A stretch of DNA of 64,000 nucleotides from Zeimonas sp032027205 (GTDB lineage Bacteria; Pseudomonadota; Gammaproteobacteria; Burkholderiales; Burkholderiaceae_E). The stretch is from positions 372,001 through 436,000 of the forward strand of contig JAVSMN010000001.1 in the NCBI GenBank assembly GCA_032027205.1. Reading direction: 5' to 3'. A model generated the notes under the pieces. That model was not told the origin of the DNA. It saw only the letters and a program-made list of their open reading frames with translations, and searched no databases. A program made the translations under genes and the position numbers. Below are positions 7,949-17,154 of this stretch, one piece after another. Position 1 is the stretch's first letter, and each line of letters starts with the position of its first letter.

Positions 7949-9006
7949 TTCCGTACGCAGCCGCTCGCCCGCTGCTGTTCGCGCTCGACCCGGAGGCCGC
8001 GCACGACCTGACGCTGCGCGCGCTCGACGGCGCGGCCCGCTTCGGCGGCGCACGCGCGCTCTCGGGCTGTCCGGTCGAAGACCCGGTCGAGGTGATGGGG
8101 TTGCGCTTTCGCAACCGCGTGGGACTGGCCGCCGGGCTCGACAAGAACGCCGCGCACATCGACGCGCTCGCGGCGCTCGGCTTCGGATTTCTCGAAGTCG
8201 GCACGGTCACGCCACGGGCGCAACCCGGCAACCCTCGCCCGCGGCTGTTCCGGCTGCCGCAGCGCTCGGCGCTGATCAACCGGATGGGCTTCAACAATGA
8301 CGGCGTCGACGCCTTCGTCGCCAACGTGGCGCGAGCGCGCTACCGCGGCATCCTGGGCATCAACATCGGCAAGAACGCGGCCACGCCGCTCGAGCGCGCC
8401 GTCGACGACTACCGCACCGGACTCGAGCGCGTCTACCGACACGCGAGCTACGTCGCAGTGAACGTGTCTTCGCCGAACACCGCGAAGCTGCGCGAACTGC
8501 AGTCGCACGACGCGCTCGACGACCTGCTCGATGCGCTGTGCACGCGGCGCGACGAACTCGCGCAGGAGCACGCGCGCCGCGTTCCGCTCGCGCTGAAAAT
8601 CGCGCCCGACCTCGACGACGAGCAGATCGACGGGATCGCCGAACTGCTGGCCCGGCACCGGATCGATGCGGTGATCGCAACGAACACGACGGTTTCGCGA
8701 GAGGCGGTGGCCGGCCTGCCGAACGCCGCGCAGTCGGGCGGGCTGTCCGGAGCCCCGGTGTTCGAGGCATCGAATCGCGTGATCCGCGCGCTGCGCGCCG
8801 CACTGCCGCGCGGCTACCCGATCATCGGCGTCGGCGGCATCCTCTGTGCGGACGACGCGCGTGCCAAGCTCGTCGCCGGCGCCACGCTGGTCCAGCTCTA
8901 CACCGGCCTGATCTACCGCGGACCGATGCTCATCGGCGAATGCGCGCGCGCCCTGCGCGACGCAACGCGGGTCGCCGCACGCGAACAGGTGCAGGCTGAG
9001 GCTTGA
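7945..9006 (+). CDS. pyrD: Dihydroorotate dehydrogenase (quinone), class 2
   Basis: PyrD oxidises dihydroorotate to orotate, passing electrons to quinone at the inner membrane in pyrimidine synthesis. The 353-residue protein has the class 2 N-terminal membrane-associating helix (MIPYAAARPLLFALDPEAAH), the FMN site segment GLAAGLDKNAAHIDAL, the catalytic-base region VNVSSPNTAKLRELQ and the phosphate-binding IIGVGGILCADDA near the C-terminus. ATG at 7945 overlaps the bpt stop. Confidence 0.97.
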   Translation: MIPYAAARPLLFALDPEAAHDLTLRALDGAARFGGARALSGCPVEDPVEVMGLRFRNRVGLAAGLDKNAAHIDALAALGFGFLEVGTVTPRAQPGNPRPRLFRLPQRSALINRMGFNNDGVDAFVANVARARYRGILGINIGKNAATPLERAVDDYRTGLERVYRHASYVAVNVSSPNTAKLRELQSHDALDDLLDALCTRRDELAQEHARRVPLALKIAPDLDDEQIDGIAELLARHRIDAVIATNTTVSREAVAGLPNAAQSGGLSGAPVFEASNRVIRALRAALPRGYPIIGVGGILCADDARAKLVAGATLVQLYTGLIYRGPMLIGECARALRDATRVAAREQVQAEA

Positions 9007-9092
9007 CGCCGCAAAAGCATCATTCTAGATTCCGCTTTCGGCGAACGAGCCCTTCACGCGGCCAGCGCCAAACGCTCACCGGAGCAGCGAAC

Positions 9093-9350
9093 ATGTCGGA
9101 CAACTCCCTGCGGATCCTCGGCGAAACGACCTATCCCTTCGACGCACGGGGTGTCGCGCGACGCTTCCGCCACTCGGCGATCTTCGGCGCGCTCGGCGCG
9201 CTGCAGCCGGGCGAAACAATGCGGTTCATGAACGACCACGATCCGCTGCCGCTGCTCGACCAGATCCTCGATCGTTTCGGCGAGCACATCGAGATCCAGT
9301 ACGTCAGCCGCAACCCCGGCGAAATCGTGATCGACTTCACGATCCGCTGA
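9093..9350 (+). CDS. DUF2249 domain protein
   Basis: Small 85-residue protein whose core MRFMNDHDPLPLLDQIL and SRNPGEIVIDFTIR match the DUF2249 family. Such domains are often found with hemerythrin-like or nitrogen-oxide metabolism genes; that link is family knowledge, not visible here. ATG at 9093 follows a GGAG at about nine bases. An in-frame ATG-less upstream extension is unlikely to be coding. It is followed by a SirB2-like gene after 10 bases. Confidence 0.75.
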   Translation: MSDNSLRILGETTYPFDARGVARRFRHSAIFGALGALQPGETMRFMNDHDPLPLLDQILDRFGEHIEIQYVSRNPGEIVIDFTIR

Positions 9351-9360
9351 CCGCTCGCGG

Positions 9361-9777
9361 ATGCCCTCGGCGCTCCTGCTCGACCTCTACCCGCAGATCC
9401 GCCTCGCGCACATCGGCTTCGTCACGGCGAGCGGCACGCTGTTCACGTTGCGTGCAATCGCGACGATGGCCGGAGCGCGCTGGAGCGCCTCGAAAGCGGC
9501 GCGCCGCGCGAGCTGGCTGATCGATACCGGCCTGCTCGCTGCGGCGCTGCTGCTGTTGTACGTGCTGCAGCTGAACCCGTTCGTCGTGCCATGGCTCGCG
9601 GCGAAAATAGCGTTGCTGCTCGTGTATATCGCCCTTGGCACGATGGCGCTGCGACGCGCCCGCTCGACCGCCTCGCAGATCGCCTGGTCGATCGCCGCGC
9701 TCGCCTGCTTCGGGATGATGGTGTCGATCGCCCGCGCGCACGACCCGCTCGGCATCCTGCGCACCTGGCTCGGCTGA
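9361..9777 (+). CDS. SirB2-family four-helix membrane protein
   Basis: The 138-residue product has four hydrophobic segments (about residues 12-32, 50-68, 74-93 and 103-122) and starts with the family-like RLAHIGFVTASGTLFTLRAI. SirB2 proteins are small inner-membrane proteins of unknown function, also annotated in denitrifiers. The gene begins 10 bases after the DUF2249 gene, so they are probably co-transcribed. Confidence 0.72.
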   Translation: MPSALLLDLYPQIRLAHIGFVTASGTLFTLRAIATMAGARWSASKAARRASWLIDTGLLAAALLLLYVLQLNPFVVPWLAAKIALLLVYIALGTMALRRARSTASQIAWSIAALACFGMMVSIARAHDPLGILRTWLG

Positions 9778-9828
9778 AAGGTCTGCAGACACTGACCGGC
9801 CGGGGCTTTGCCATTCTGCCTTCCCTTC

Positions 9829-10200
9829 TCAACCGTCCGGCCTGCTCCACAGCCAGATCGCGACGATGGCCATCATCGACGGAGCCGCCAGCTTCACCCA
9901 CGGCGGCACGGACATCATCGCAAGCGTCAGCGCGCTGAGCACCATCATCGTAGACGCCAGCCATTTCGCTCGCCGCGGCACGGCGCCGTGGTCGCGCCAG
10001 CGACGGATTGCCGGACCGTGTCGCGGATGCTCGAGCAGCCACGTTTCCAGCCGCGGCCATCCGCGACTGCCCGCCCAAGCGGCGACGATGAGGAACGGAA
10101 CCGTCGGCAGCACCGGCAACACCATGCCGAGCAGCGCGAGCGCGACATTGACGAGGGCGAAGACGCGCCACAGCGTGGTGGCAACCGAGCGGCGGATCAC
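9829..10200 (-). CDS. DUF454 (YbaN-like) inner-membrane protein
   Basis: The product of about 123 residues has the family hallmark ALLGMVLPVLPTVPFLIVAA followed by a W-rich segment and two C-terminal hydrophobic stretches. Function is unknown. The start is uncertain: GTG at 10200 is preceded by GGAGG at a good distance and gives the family's usual length, while the frame remains open to 10359. It is convergent with the SirB2-like gene and divergent from the IclR regulator. Confidence 0.75.
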   Translation of the reverse strand: MIRRSVATTLWRVFALVNVALALLGMVLPVLPTVPFLIVAAWAGSRGWPRLETWLLEHPRHGPAIRRWRDHGAVPRRAKWLASTMMVLSALTLAMMSVPPWVKLAAPSMMAIVAIWLWSRPDG

Positions 10201-10449
10201 TGCAGGCCGCCGCCTCCGCCAGGGATCGGCAGCGGGCAATTCTTCACGAAGCGTTGGGTGTACGGGGGAATCATCAGCGCGCGTGCGGTGCCAGATGCTG
10301 CCGTGCGAGTGTACCGACGGCGCCGCCCCGGGCGAAACGCGCGGCGATGAATAGCACACGCCCCGGCGGACCCTGTTTCACATTGCAGGATGCATTCGCG
10401 CATCGTGCTACCCTTGTGCCCAGGCCGCTCGGAAACCGACCTTAACCCG

Positions 10450-11250
10450 ATGCCCCGCCCCCGAACCGCCCCGAACGAAGAGGGTCGCACTGCGATCCAG
10501 GTGATCGAGCGCCTCGTCTCGCTGCTCGACGCACTCGCCGAGCAACGCGAACCGGTGAGCCTGAAGGAACTCTCGCTGCGCACCGGACTGCATCCGTCCA
10601 CGGCGCACCGCATCCTGAACGATCTCGTCACCGCGCGTTTCGTCGACCGCGCCGAGCCCGGTTCCTACCAGCTCGGTATCCGCCTGCTCGAACTGGGCAA
10701 CCTCGTCAAGGCGCGCATGAACGTGCGCGATGCGTCGCTCGACCCGATGCGCGAGTTGCATCGAAGCACCGGACAGACGGTGAACCTGTCGATCCGCCAG
10801 GGCGACGAAATCGTCTACATCGAACGCGCAGTCTCCGAGCGTTCAGGGATGCAGGTCGTGCGCGCCGTCGGCGGCCGAGCGCCGCTGCACCTGACCTCGG
10901 TCGGCAAGCTGTTCCTGGCCGCCGACGATCCGCGACTGGTGCGCGCGTACGCCGCGCGCACCGGCCTCGCCGGACACACCCGCAACAGCATCACCGACCT
11001 GCAGCGGCTCGAGCGCGAACTTGCACTCGTGCGCGCGCGCGGCTACGCGCGCGACAACGAGGAGCTCGAACTGGGCGTGCGTTGCATCGCTGCCGGCGTG
11101 CGCGACGACAGCGGCAAGCTGGTCGCTGGACTGTCGATCTCGGCACCGGCCGACTTCATCCAGGACGATTGGATCGATCAGTTGTGCCGCACCGCCGACG
11201 GCATCTCGTCGTCGCTGGGCTACGACGCCGACGACCGCGCCGTTTCCTGA
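10450..11250 (+). CDS. IclR-family transcriptional regulator
   Basis: The 266-residue protein has an N-terminal winged helix-turn-helix (about residues 10-70: AIQVIERLVSLLDALAEQRE, then SLKELSLRTGLHPSTAHRIL) and a C-terminal IclR effector domain (PLHLTSVGKLFLA, then LGVRCIAAGVRDDSGKLVAG). ATG at 10450 was chosen because it immediately precedes the HTH. It is divergent from the DUF454 gene with 250 bases between. No catabolic operon is adjacent, so neither target nor effector can be inferred. Confidence 0.92.
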   Translation: MPRPRTAPNEEGRTAIQVIERLVSLLDALAEQREPVSLKELSLRTGLHPSTAHRILNDLVTARFVDRAEPGSYQLGIRLLELGNLVKARMNVRDASLDPMRELHRSTGQTVNLSIRQGDEIVYIERAVSERSGMQVVRAVGGRAPLHLTSVGKLFLAADDPRLVRAYAARTGLAGHTRNSITDLQRLERELALVRARGYARDNEELELGVRCIAAGVRDDSGKLVAGLSISAPADFIQDDWIDQLCRTADGISSSLGYDADDRAVS

Positions 11251-11304
11251 GCACCGGCCGCTGAGCACCGGCCGCCGCGCGCTGGGAGGCGCGCGCTGGG
11301 AGGC
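11248..11304. repeat. Two adjacent 14-bp tandem duplications
   Basis: TGAGCACCGGCCGC occurs at 11248-11261 and again at 11262-11275; GCGCGCTGGGAGGC occurs at 11277-11290 and 11291-11304. The first copy contains the IclR stop codon. They fill most of the 69-base gap between the convergent IclR and pbpG genes. Confidence 0.9.
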
Positions 11305-11319
11305 GCGTGCATCGAGCCT

Positions 11320-12510
11320 TCAGACGCTGTGCGCGCCTGCCTCGCGGGCCGGCGATTCGGCCTCCGCGTCCGGATGCGACACGCGACGCACGCCGCTCGG
11401 GCCGAGGCCTTCGACCCACTGGCGGATGCGCAGCGAATCGCTGATTCGCGCGGTGCGCTGCTCGGCATCGAGCAGCACCATCACGACCGGCCGCGATCCG
11501 ATGCGCGCCTGCATGACGACGCAGTTGCCCGCCTCGGAGATGAAGCCGGTCTTCTGCAAGCCGATGTCCCAGTCGCTTCGATCGACCAGCCGATTCGTGT
11601 TCCGGTAGCTCTCGGTACGGCGTCCGGTGTCGATCGACAGCGCGCTCGCCGTCGAATACTCGCGGATCAGCGGGTAGCGGGACGCCGCCTGCACGAGCAG
11701 CGCCAGGTCGCGCGCACTCGATACGTTGCTGCTCGACAGGCCGGTCGGCTCGACGAAGCCGGAGCTCGTCATGCCCAGTTCGAGCGCCTTGCGATTCATC
11801 TGCGCAACGAAGGCCGGCATCCCGCCCGGATAGTGGCGGCCAAGCGCGTGCGCGGCGCGGTTTTCCGAGGACATCAAGGCGAGGTGCAGCAATTCGTCGC
11901 GCGACAGGCGCGTTCCGGTGCGCAGACGCGAGCGCGTGAAGCGCTCGGTATCGACGTCGGCCTCCGAGATGTCGAGCATCTCGTCGAGCGACAGCTTCGC
12001 GTCGAGCACGACGATCGCGGTCATCAGCTTGCTGATCGAGGCGATCGGCAGCACCGCGCGCGAGTTCTTCTCGAACAGCACTTCGCCGCTGCGCTGGTCG
12101 AGCACGAGCGCGACGGCTGACTCGAGCGACAACGGATCCTCGACGTCGTGCAGTCCGAAGGCGTGGCCGATCGACGGGCGAGCCTGCGTGGCCCGAACGG
12201 TATCGGCAACCTGCGCGCGCGACTCGGCGGCGACCTTCGTGCGCACGTCAACGAAAGCTTTGGTACGTCTGGCGCCCGAGGCGGCGGACGCGCGGGCAGC
12301 CTTCGGCCTGGCCGCGCGGCTGACAGGCGTCACAGCCCGGGAAGCGCGGTTCGCGGCCGCCGTCTTCTTCGCCCGCGCCGGTTCGGCATTGGCCGTGGCG
12401 CGTTTTCCCGAAGCAACCGCGACGGTCGGCTGGAATACCCCGGCTAGGCCGAAGGAAATCAAGAACGCGACGCACGCGCGCCGCCAGCCCCGCCGCGATC
12501 CACCCGCCAT
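11320..12510 (-). CDS. pbpG: D-alanyl-D-alanine endopeptidase (PBP7, peptidase S11 family)
   Basis: Low-molecular-mass penicillin-binding protein that cleaves peptide cross-links in peptidoglycan. The 396-residue protein has an N-terminal signal segment (MAGGSRRGWRRACVAFLISF), an alanine- and lysine-rich linker to about residue 110, then the S11 domain with SISK (Ser158, Lys161), SEN (Ser215-Asn217) and KTG (320-322). ATG at 12510 sits directly before the signal peptide; the frame is open further upstream without conserved sequence. The linker is longer than in E. coli PbpG. Confidence 0.93.
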   Translation of the reverse strand: MAGGSRRGWRRACVAFLISFGLAGVFQPTVAVASGKRATANAEPARAKKTAAANRASRAVTPVSRAARPKAARASAASGARRTKAFVDVRTKVAAESRAQVADTVRATQARPSIGHAFGLHDVEDPLSLESAVALVLDQRSGEVLFEKNSRAVLPIASISKLMTAIVVLDAKLSLDEMLDISEADVDTERFTRSRLRTGTRLSRDELLHLALMSSENRAAHALGRHYPGGMPAFVAQMNRKALELGMTSSGFVEPTGLSSSNVSSARDLALLVQAASRYPLIREYSTASALSIDTGRRTESYRNTNRLVDRSDWDIGLQKTGFISEAGNCVVMQARIGSRPVVMVLLDAEQRTARISDSLRIRQWVEGLGPSGVRRVSHPDAEAESPAREAGAHSV

Positions 12511-12686
12511 TGCCGTCTCCGAAAACCCCGACTCCCCCCGAGCCGCGAGTCTACAGAAAAGGCAACTAATTGAGGAACTTGCCGTCGAACCTTGAACCCG
12601 TTTCTCGATGATCGGTCGCTTTTGTGCGACGAATGGCCTTTTCTGCCTTGACAATCCGGCGAGTCTGGGACTCGCCGTCGACGGGC

Positions 12687-12764
12687 TTGCGTTGCATCGC
12701 AACAAAAAAGGCTTGACATCGACGTGGCGCACCGTAAACTGCGTATTGTTGCGTTGCAGCAAAA
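12687..12764 (+). promoter_or_regulatory. Phasin promoter with two flanking palindromic repeats
   Basis: A sigma-70-type promoter is visible: TTGACA at 12713-12718, 16 bases, then TAAACT at 12735-12740. The element TTGCGTTGCA followed by GCAA occurs twice, at 12687-12705 (where GTTGC and GCAAC form a dyad) and at 12749-12764. They start 62 bp apart, close to six helical turns, with the promoter between them. By analogy with PhaR autorepression of phasin genes, these are candidate operators; that assignment is inference. Confidence 0.6.
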
Positions 12765-12821
12765 CTGCTCCGCCCTTCTCCCTCCCCCCGAAAACGATCC
12801 CGGAAAACCAGGAGCTGACGA

Positions 12822-13391
12822 ATGATCACCAACCCCGAACAATTCGCGCAAATCCAGAAATCGGCCCTCGAGGCCTTCCAGAACGCCACCGCCGCGTCGA
12901 TCGCCGGCTTCGAGAAGCTGGCCGCGCTGAACGTCCAGGCCACGAAGACCTCCTTCGAGGAATCCGCCGAGACGCTGCGCACGCTGGTCGAAGTGAAGGA
13001 CCCGAAGCAGTGGGCCGACCTGGCTACCACGTCGGTGCAGCCGACGACCGACAAGGTCGCCGCGTACTACAAGCACGTCTACGAAATCGCCAACGAAACC
13101 GGCAGCGAACTGGCCCGGCTGTTCGAGCGCCAGTACGCCGAGAACAACCGCCAGATCTACGCGGCGATCGACACGTTCGCGCGCAACCTGCCGGCCGGCA
13201 GCGAAGGCGTCGTGACGCTAATGAAGCAGGCGGTCAGCGCGGCGAACAGCACGTTCGACCAGCTGAACAAGGCGACCAAGCAGGCCGTCGAAGTGGCCGA
13301 GGCCAACATGGCCGCCGCCGCGAAGACGACGTCGAACGCCGCCGCCGGCGCAGCGACCCGCGCCGCGCAGCCGCAGCGCAAGACGGCCTGA
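12822..13391 (+). CDS. phaP: Phasin (PHA granule-associated protein)
   Basis: Phasins coat polyhydroxyalkanoate granules and limit their coalescence. The 189-residue protein begins MITNPEQFAQIQKSALEAFQ and has the amphipathic, alanine-rich helical pattern of the Phasin_2 family (GFEKLAALNVQATKTSFEES, ETGSELARLFERQYAENNRQ), with an Ala/Thr/Lys-rich C-terminal tail. A strong promoter with candidate operators lies upstream and a strong terminator follows, so it is a single-gene transcript. PHA synthase genes are not in the window. Confidence 0.94.
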   Translation: MITNPEQFAQIQKSALEAFQNATAASIAGFEKLAALNVQATKTSFEESAETLRTLVEVKDPKQWADLATTSVQPTTDKVAAYYKHVYEIANETGSELARLFERQYAENNRQIYAAIDTFARNLPAGSEGVVTLMKQAVSAANSTFDQLNKATKQAVEVAEANMAAAAKTTSNAAAGAATRAAQPQRKTA

Positions 13392-13442
13392 GCGACCTCC
13401 CGGTGGCCCGCACGGGCCACCTCGGAGCGAAGCCTGGAAGAA

Positions 13443-13473
13443 GGCACCGCGCAAACGCGGTGCCTTTTTTTTT
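13443..13473 (+). terminator. Rho-independent terminator of phaP
   Basis: A perfect 9-bp stem GGCACCGCG/CGCGGTGCC (13443-13451 with 13456-13464) with a CAAA loop, followed by nine T residues. A second GC hairpin (GGTGGCCCG/CGGGCCACC) lies just upstream. Confidence 0.95.
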
Positions 13474-13489
13474 CGGGCCGAAGCGTCTC

Positions 13490-16400
13490 TCAGCCGGTCG
13501 CGACAGCAACCGGCGCCTCGTACCGCGCCATCTCCTCCGCCCAGTGCTGGCGCGCCGATGCGAGGTTGCGCGCCTTCACGTGGCCGAACCCGCGGATCTC
13601 GTCGGGGATCGACGCGATCCGCACGGCAAGGGGCAGACGTTGCTCGGCGAGCGTGGCGAGCAAACGGTCCACTGTAGCCTCGTAGTCGACGACGAGTTGC
13701 CGCTCGCTGCGTCGCTCCTCGGTGCGGCCGAAGGGGTCGAGGGCCGTTCCGCGCAGGCGGCGCAGGCGCGCGAGGACGGCGAAAGCGTTCATCACCCAGG
13801 GGCCGTACTCGCGCTTGACCAGTTCGCCCTTCGCGTTGCGTCGCGCGAGCAACGGCGGCGCCAGGTGGAAGCTCAGGCGGAACTCGCCTTCGAACTGCTC
13901 GTTCAGTCGCTCGCGAAACGCGCTCGCCGTATACAGCCGCGCGACCTCGTATTCGTCCTTGTAGGCCATCAACTTGAACAGATTGCGCGCCACCGCCTCG
14001 GTGAGCGCGAGCGGCGCGTCGCCGACGAGCGCGCGCTCGGCGTCTCGCACGCGCTCGACGCGTTCGCGATAGCGTCTGGCATAGCGCTCGTCCTGGTAGT
14101 CGACGAGGTAGTCGACGCGTCGCGCGATCGTCTCGTCGAGCGACGCGGACAGGCGACGCGACACCGGGGTGGGCGCGCTCTTCTTGAGCCCGGCGCTCGC
14201 CGCGGCTTCGACGCGGGCCCGATCGAGCGCCGCCGCACGGCCCCAGGCGAAGGCGGCACGGTTCTGCTCGAGCGCCACGCCGTTCAGCTCGATCGCGCGA
14301 TCGATCGCCGCGCCCGACAGCGGGACGAGCCCGCGCTGCCACGCGTAGCCGAGCAGGAACAGGTTCGATGCGATCGCGTCGCCGAGCAGCGCCGTGGCCA
14401 GTCGCGTCGCATCGACGAACTCCGCGTGTTGCGCGCCGACGGCATCGACGATCGCCGACTGCATTCCGTCGACCGGGAACTTCCAGTCGGGGTTACGGGT
14501 GAAATCGGCGGTGGGCGTGCCGGCGACGTTCGTCACCACGCGCGTGGCGCCGCTCATCCGTGCGAGCGCCTCGCGCCCCGCGGTGACGACAAGATCGCAG
14601 CCGAGCACCGCGTCGGCGCCGGCAATGCCGATGCGGGGCGCGTACAGCGCCTCGCCCGCCTGCGCGAAGCGCACGAAGCTCATCACCGCGCCGTTCTTCT
14701 GCGCCAGGCCCGCCATGTCGAGCACCGTGACCTGCCGACCTTCGAGGTGCGCCGCCATGCCGAGCAACTGGCCGATGGTGACCACGCCGGTGCCGCCGAT
14801 GCCGGTGACGAGCAGCGACCAGGGCCGAGCGACTTCGGGCAGGGTCGGCTCCGCGAGCGTCACGTCGGGCAGCGCGAGAGCGCGACGTGCGCCCGCCCCC
14901 GACGCGCCCGAGGCCGCCGAAACGCCCGATGCCGCCGTGGCGCCGGCACTCGCCCGGCGAACCCGTCCGCCGTGCACCGTGACGAAGCTCGGGCAAAAAC
15001 CGTTCACGCAGGAGAAGTCCTTGTTGCACGACGACTGGTTGATCGCGCGCTTGCGGCCGAACTCGGTCTGCACCGGCTCGATCGACACGCAGTTCGACTG
15101 CACGCCGCAATCTCCGCAGCCCTCGCAGACCGCCTCGTTGATGAACACGCGCCTGGGCGGATCGGGAAACTCGCCGCGCTTGCGCCGGCGGCGCTTCTCG
15201 GCCGCACAGGTCTGGTCGTAGATCAGCACCGACACGCCGTCGTAGTCGCGCAGTTCTCGCTGCACGTCGTCCAGCCGGCTGCGGTGGTGCACGTCGATAT
15301 CGGCGTCGAAATAGCCCGCCGGGTACTTGTCGGGCTCGTCGGTGACGACTGCGATGCGACGAACGCCTTCGGCGCGCACCTGCTGCGCGATGCGCTGCGG
15401 CGTGAGCGCGCCGTCGTGGCGCTGTCCGCCGGTCATCGCGACGGCATCGTTGAACAGGATCTTGTAGGTCATTCGCGTGTTGGTCGCCACTGCGTGGCGC
15501 AACGCGAGCGATCCCGAATGGAACCAGGTGCCATCGCCGATGTTCTGGAAGACGTGCGGCGTGTCGCTGAACGGCGCGAGCCCCACCCAGGTCATGCCCT
15601 CGCCGCCCATCTGCGTGAACGTGGCCGTCGAGCGGTCCATCCACTGCGCCATGTAGTGGCAGCCGATGCCGGCGAGCGCGCGCGAGCCTTCCGGCACCCG
15701 CGTGGACGTGTTGTGCGGGCAGCCCGAGCAGAAATACGGGATGCGCTCGATCGTCTCGAAGCGCTTCGCCGGCGCATGCTCGCGCGCATCGAGCGCGTCC
15801 AGCCGCGCGTCGATGCGCTCGTGCACTGCCTCGGCGCGCGCGCCGCGCGCGTCGTCGGGCGCCGCACGCCAACGGCTCAGGCGCTGCGCGATCAGCCGTG
15901 CGCAGAACGCCGGCGTGAGCTCGCCATAGTCGGGCGCGAGCGCGGCACCGTTCTCGTCGGTCTTGCCGACCACGCGCGGCCGCTCGACGAGCCCGTAGAA
16001 CAATTCCTTCAGCTGCGCTTCGATCAGCGAGCGCTTCTCCTCGATGACGAGCAGCTCCTCGCACCCTTCGGCGAAAGCGCGGATTGCCTGCGGCTCGAGC
16101 GGCCATGGCATCGCGACCTTCAACACGCGCAGGCCCAGCGCGCGCGCGTCCGCCTCGCCGATGCCGAGGTCGGCCAGCGCCTGCATCACGTCGAGCCAGC
16201 TCTTGCCGCTCGAGACGATGCCGAGCCGCGCCGGCTCGCCGTCGGCGCGGCCGAAGACGTTGCGATCGAGCCGGTTCGCGCGCGCGTAGGCGAGCGCCGC
16301 CGGCACCTTGAAGCGCGACAGGCGCTCCTCGAGTTTAAGGAAGGGCTCCTCGGGCCAGCGCAGGCTCAGGCCGCCGGAAGGCATCGCGAAGTCCTCGGGC

Positions 16401-17086
16401 AGCGCGATGCGCACGCGATCGCGCGAGACATCGACGATGCCCGCCGACTCGATCGTGTCGGTGACGCACTTCAGCGCCACCCACAATCCGGCGAAGCGCG
16501 ACATCGCGAAGCCGTGCAGGCCGAAGTCGACGTAGTCCTGCACGGTGGCCGGCGACAGCACCGGGATCGACACGGCCTGGAACACGAAGTCGGTCTGCGC
16601 GGCGACGGTCGACGACTTCGCGCCGTGGTCGTCGCCGGCGAGCGCGAGCACGCCGCCATGGCGCGCGGTGCCCGCGTGATTCGCGTGGCGGAACACGTCG
16701 CCGCTGCGATCGACGCCGGGTCCCTTGCCGTACCAGATCGAGAACACGCCGTCGTAGCGTCCGCCGGGCAGCGCATCGATCTGTTGCGTGCCCCAGATCG
16801 CGGTGGCGGCAAGGTCTTCGTTCAGCCCCGGGACGAAGCGGATGTGATTCGCATCGAGGTGCGAGCGCGCCTTCTCGAGCGCCTGGTCATAGCCGCCCAG
16901 CGGCGAGCCGCGGTAGCCGGAGACGTAGCCGGCGGTGTTCAGGCCGGCGGCCGCGTCACGCTGTCGCTGCAGGATCGGCAACCGCACCAGCGCCTGCGTG
17001 CCCGTGAGATAGACGGTCCCTTCGGTCGCTTCGTAGCGATCGTCGAGCGATGCGCGTCGCAGCGCGGCTTCGACCGGAGCATTCAT
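13490..17086 (-). CDS. Indolepyruvate ferredoxin oxidoreductase, fused alpha/gamma form
   Basis: Thiamine-diphosphate and iron-sulfur enzyme that oxidatively decarboxylates aryl-pyruvates to acyl-CoA, reducing ferredoxin. The 1198-residue single chain has the N-terminal pyruvate:ferredoxin oxidoreductase-like part (VSGYRGSPLGGYDQALEKAR), the TPP-binding part with CSGCPHNTST and GIGCHYMAQWMDRSTATFTQ, a cysteine-rich iron-sulfur segment (CEGCGDC, CNKDFSCVNGFCPSF) and a C-terminal gamma domain (GIGGTGVVTIGQLLGMAAHL). ATG at 17086 precedes the conserved start; an upstream open extension overlaps the next gene and is unlikely to be coding. It is monocistronic as far as can be seen, convergent with phaP. 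Confidence 0.93.
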   Translation of the reverse strand: MNAPVEAALRRASLDDRYEATEGTVYLTGTQALVRLPILQRQRDAAAGLNTAGYVSGYRGSPLGGYDQALEKARSHLDANHIRFVPGLNEDLAATAIWGTQQIDALPGGRYDGVFSIWYGKGPGVDRSGDVFRHANHAGTARHGGVLALAGDDHGAKSSTVAAQTDFVFQAVSIPVLSPATVQDYVDFGLHGFAMSRFAGLWVALKCVTDTIESAGIVDVSRDRVRIALPEDFAMPSGGLSLRWPEEPFLKLEERLSRFKVPAALAYARANRLDRNVFGRADGEPARLGIVSSGKSWLDVMQALADLGIGEADARALGLRVLKVAMPWPLEPQAIRAFAEGCEELLVIEEKRSLIEAQLKELFYGLVERPRVVGKTDENGAALAPDYGELTPAFCARLIAQRLSRWRAAPDDARGARAEAVHERIDARLDALDAREHAPAKRFETIERIPYFCSGCPHNTSTRVPEGSRALAGIGCHYMAQWMDRSTATFTQMGGEGMTWVGLAPFSDTPHVFQNIGDGTWFHSGSLALRHAVATNTRMTYKILFNDAVAMTGGQRHDGALTPQRIAQQVRAEGVRRIAVVTDEPDKYPAGYFDADIDVHHRSRLDDVQRELRDYDGVSVLIYDQTCAAEKRRRRKRGEFPDPPRRVFINEAVCEGCGDCGVQSNCVSIEPVQTEFGRKRAINQSSCNKDFSCVNGFCPSFVTVHGGRVRRASAGATAASGVSAASGASGAGARRALALPDVTLAEPTLPEVARPWSLLVTGIGGTGVVTIGQLLGMAAHLEGRQVTVLDMAGLAQKNGAVMSFVRFAQAGEALYAPRIGIAGADAVLGCDLVVTAGREALARMSGATRVVTNVAGTPTADFTRNPDWKFPVDGMQSAIVDAVGAQHAEFVDATRLATALLGDAIASNLFLLGYAWQRGLVPLSGAAIDRAIELNGVALEQNRAAFAWGRAAALDRARVEAAASAGLKKSAPTPVSRRLSASLDETIARRVDYLVDYQDERYARRYRERVERVRDAERALVGDAPLALTEAVARNLFKLMAYKDEYEVARLYTASAFRERLNEQFEGEFRLSFHLAPPLLARRNAKGELVKREYGPWVMNAFAVLARLRRLRGTALDPFGRTEERRSERQLVVDYEATVDRLLATLAEQRLPLAVRIASIPDEIRGFGHVKARNLASARQHWAEEMARYEAPVAVATG

Positions 17087-17154
17087 CGTGGCTCTTCCTC
17101 CTCCCACTTCCTTTTCGTCGATCCGCTCTTCGCCTCGACCAATCTCGGCGAATC

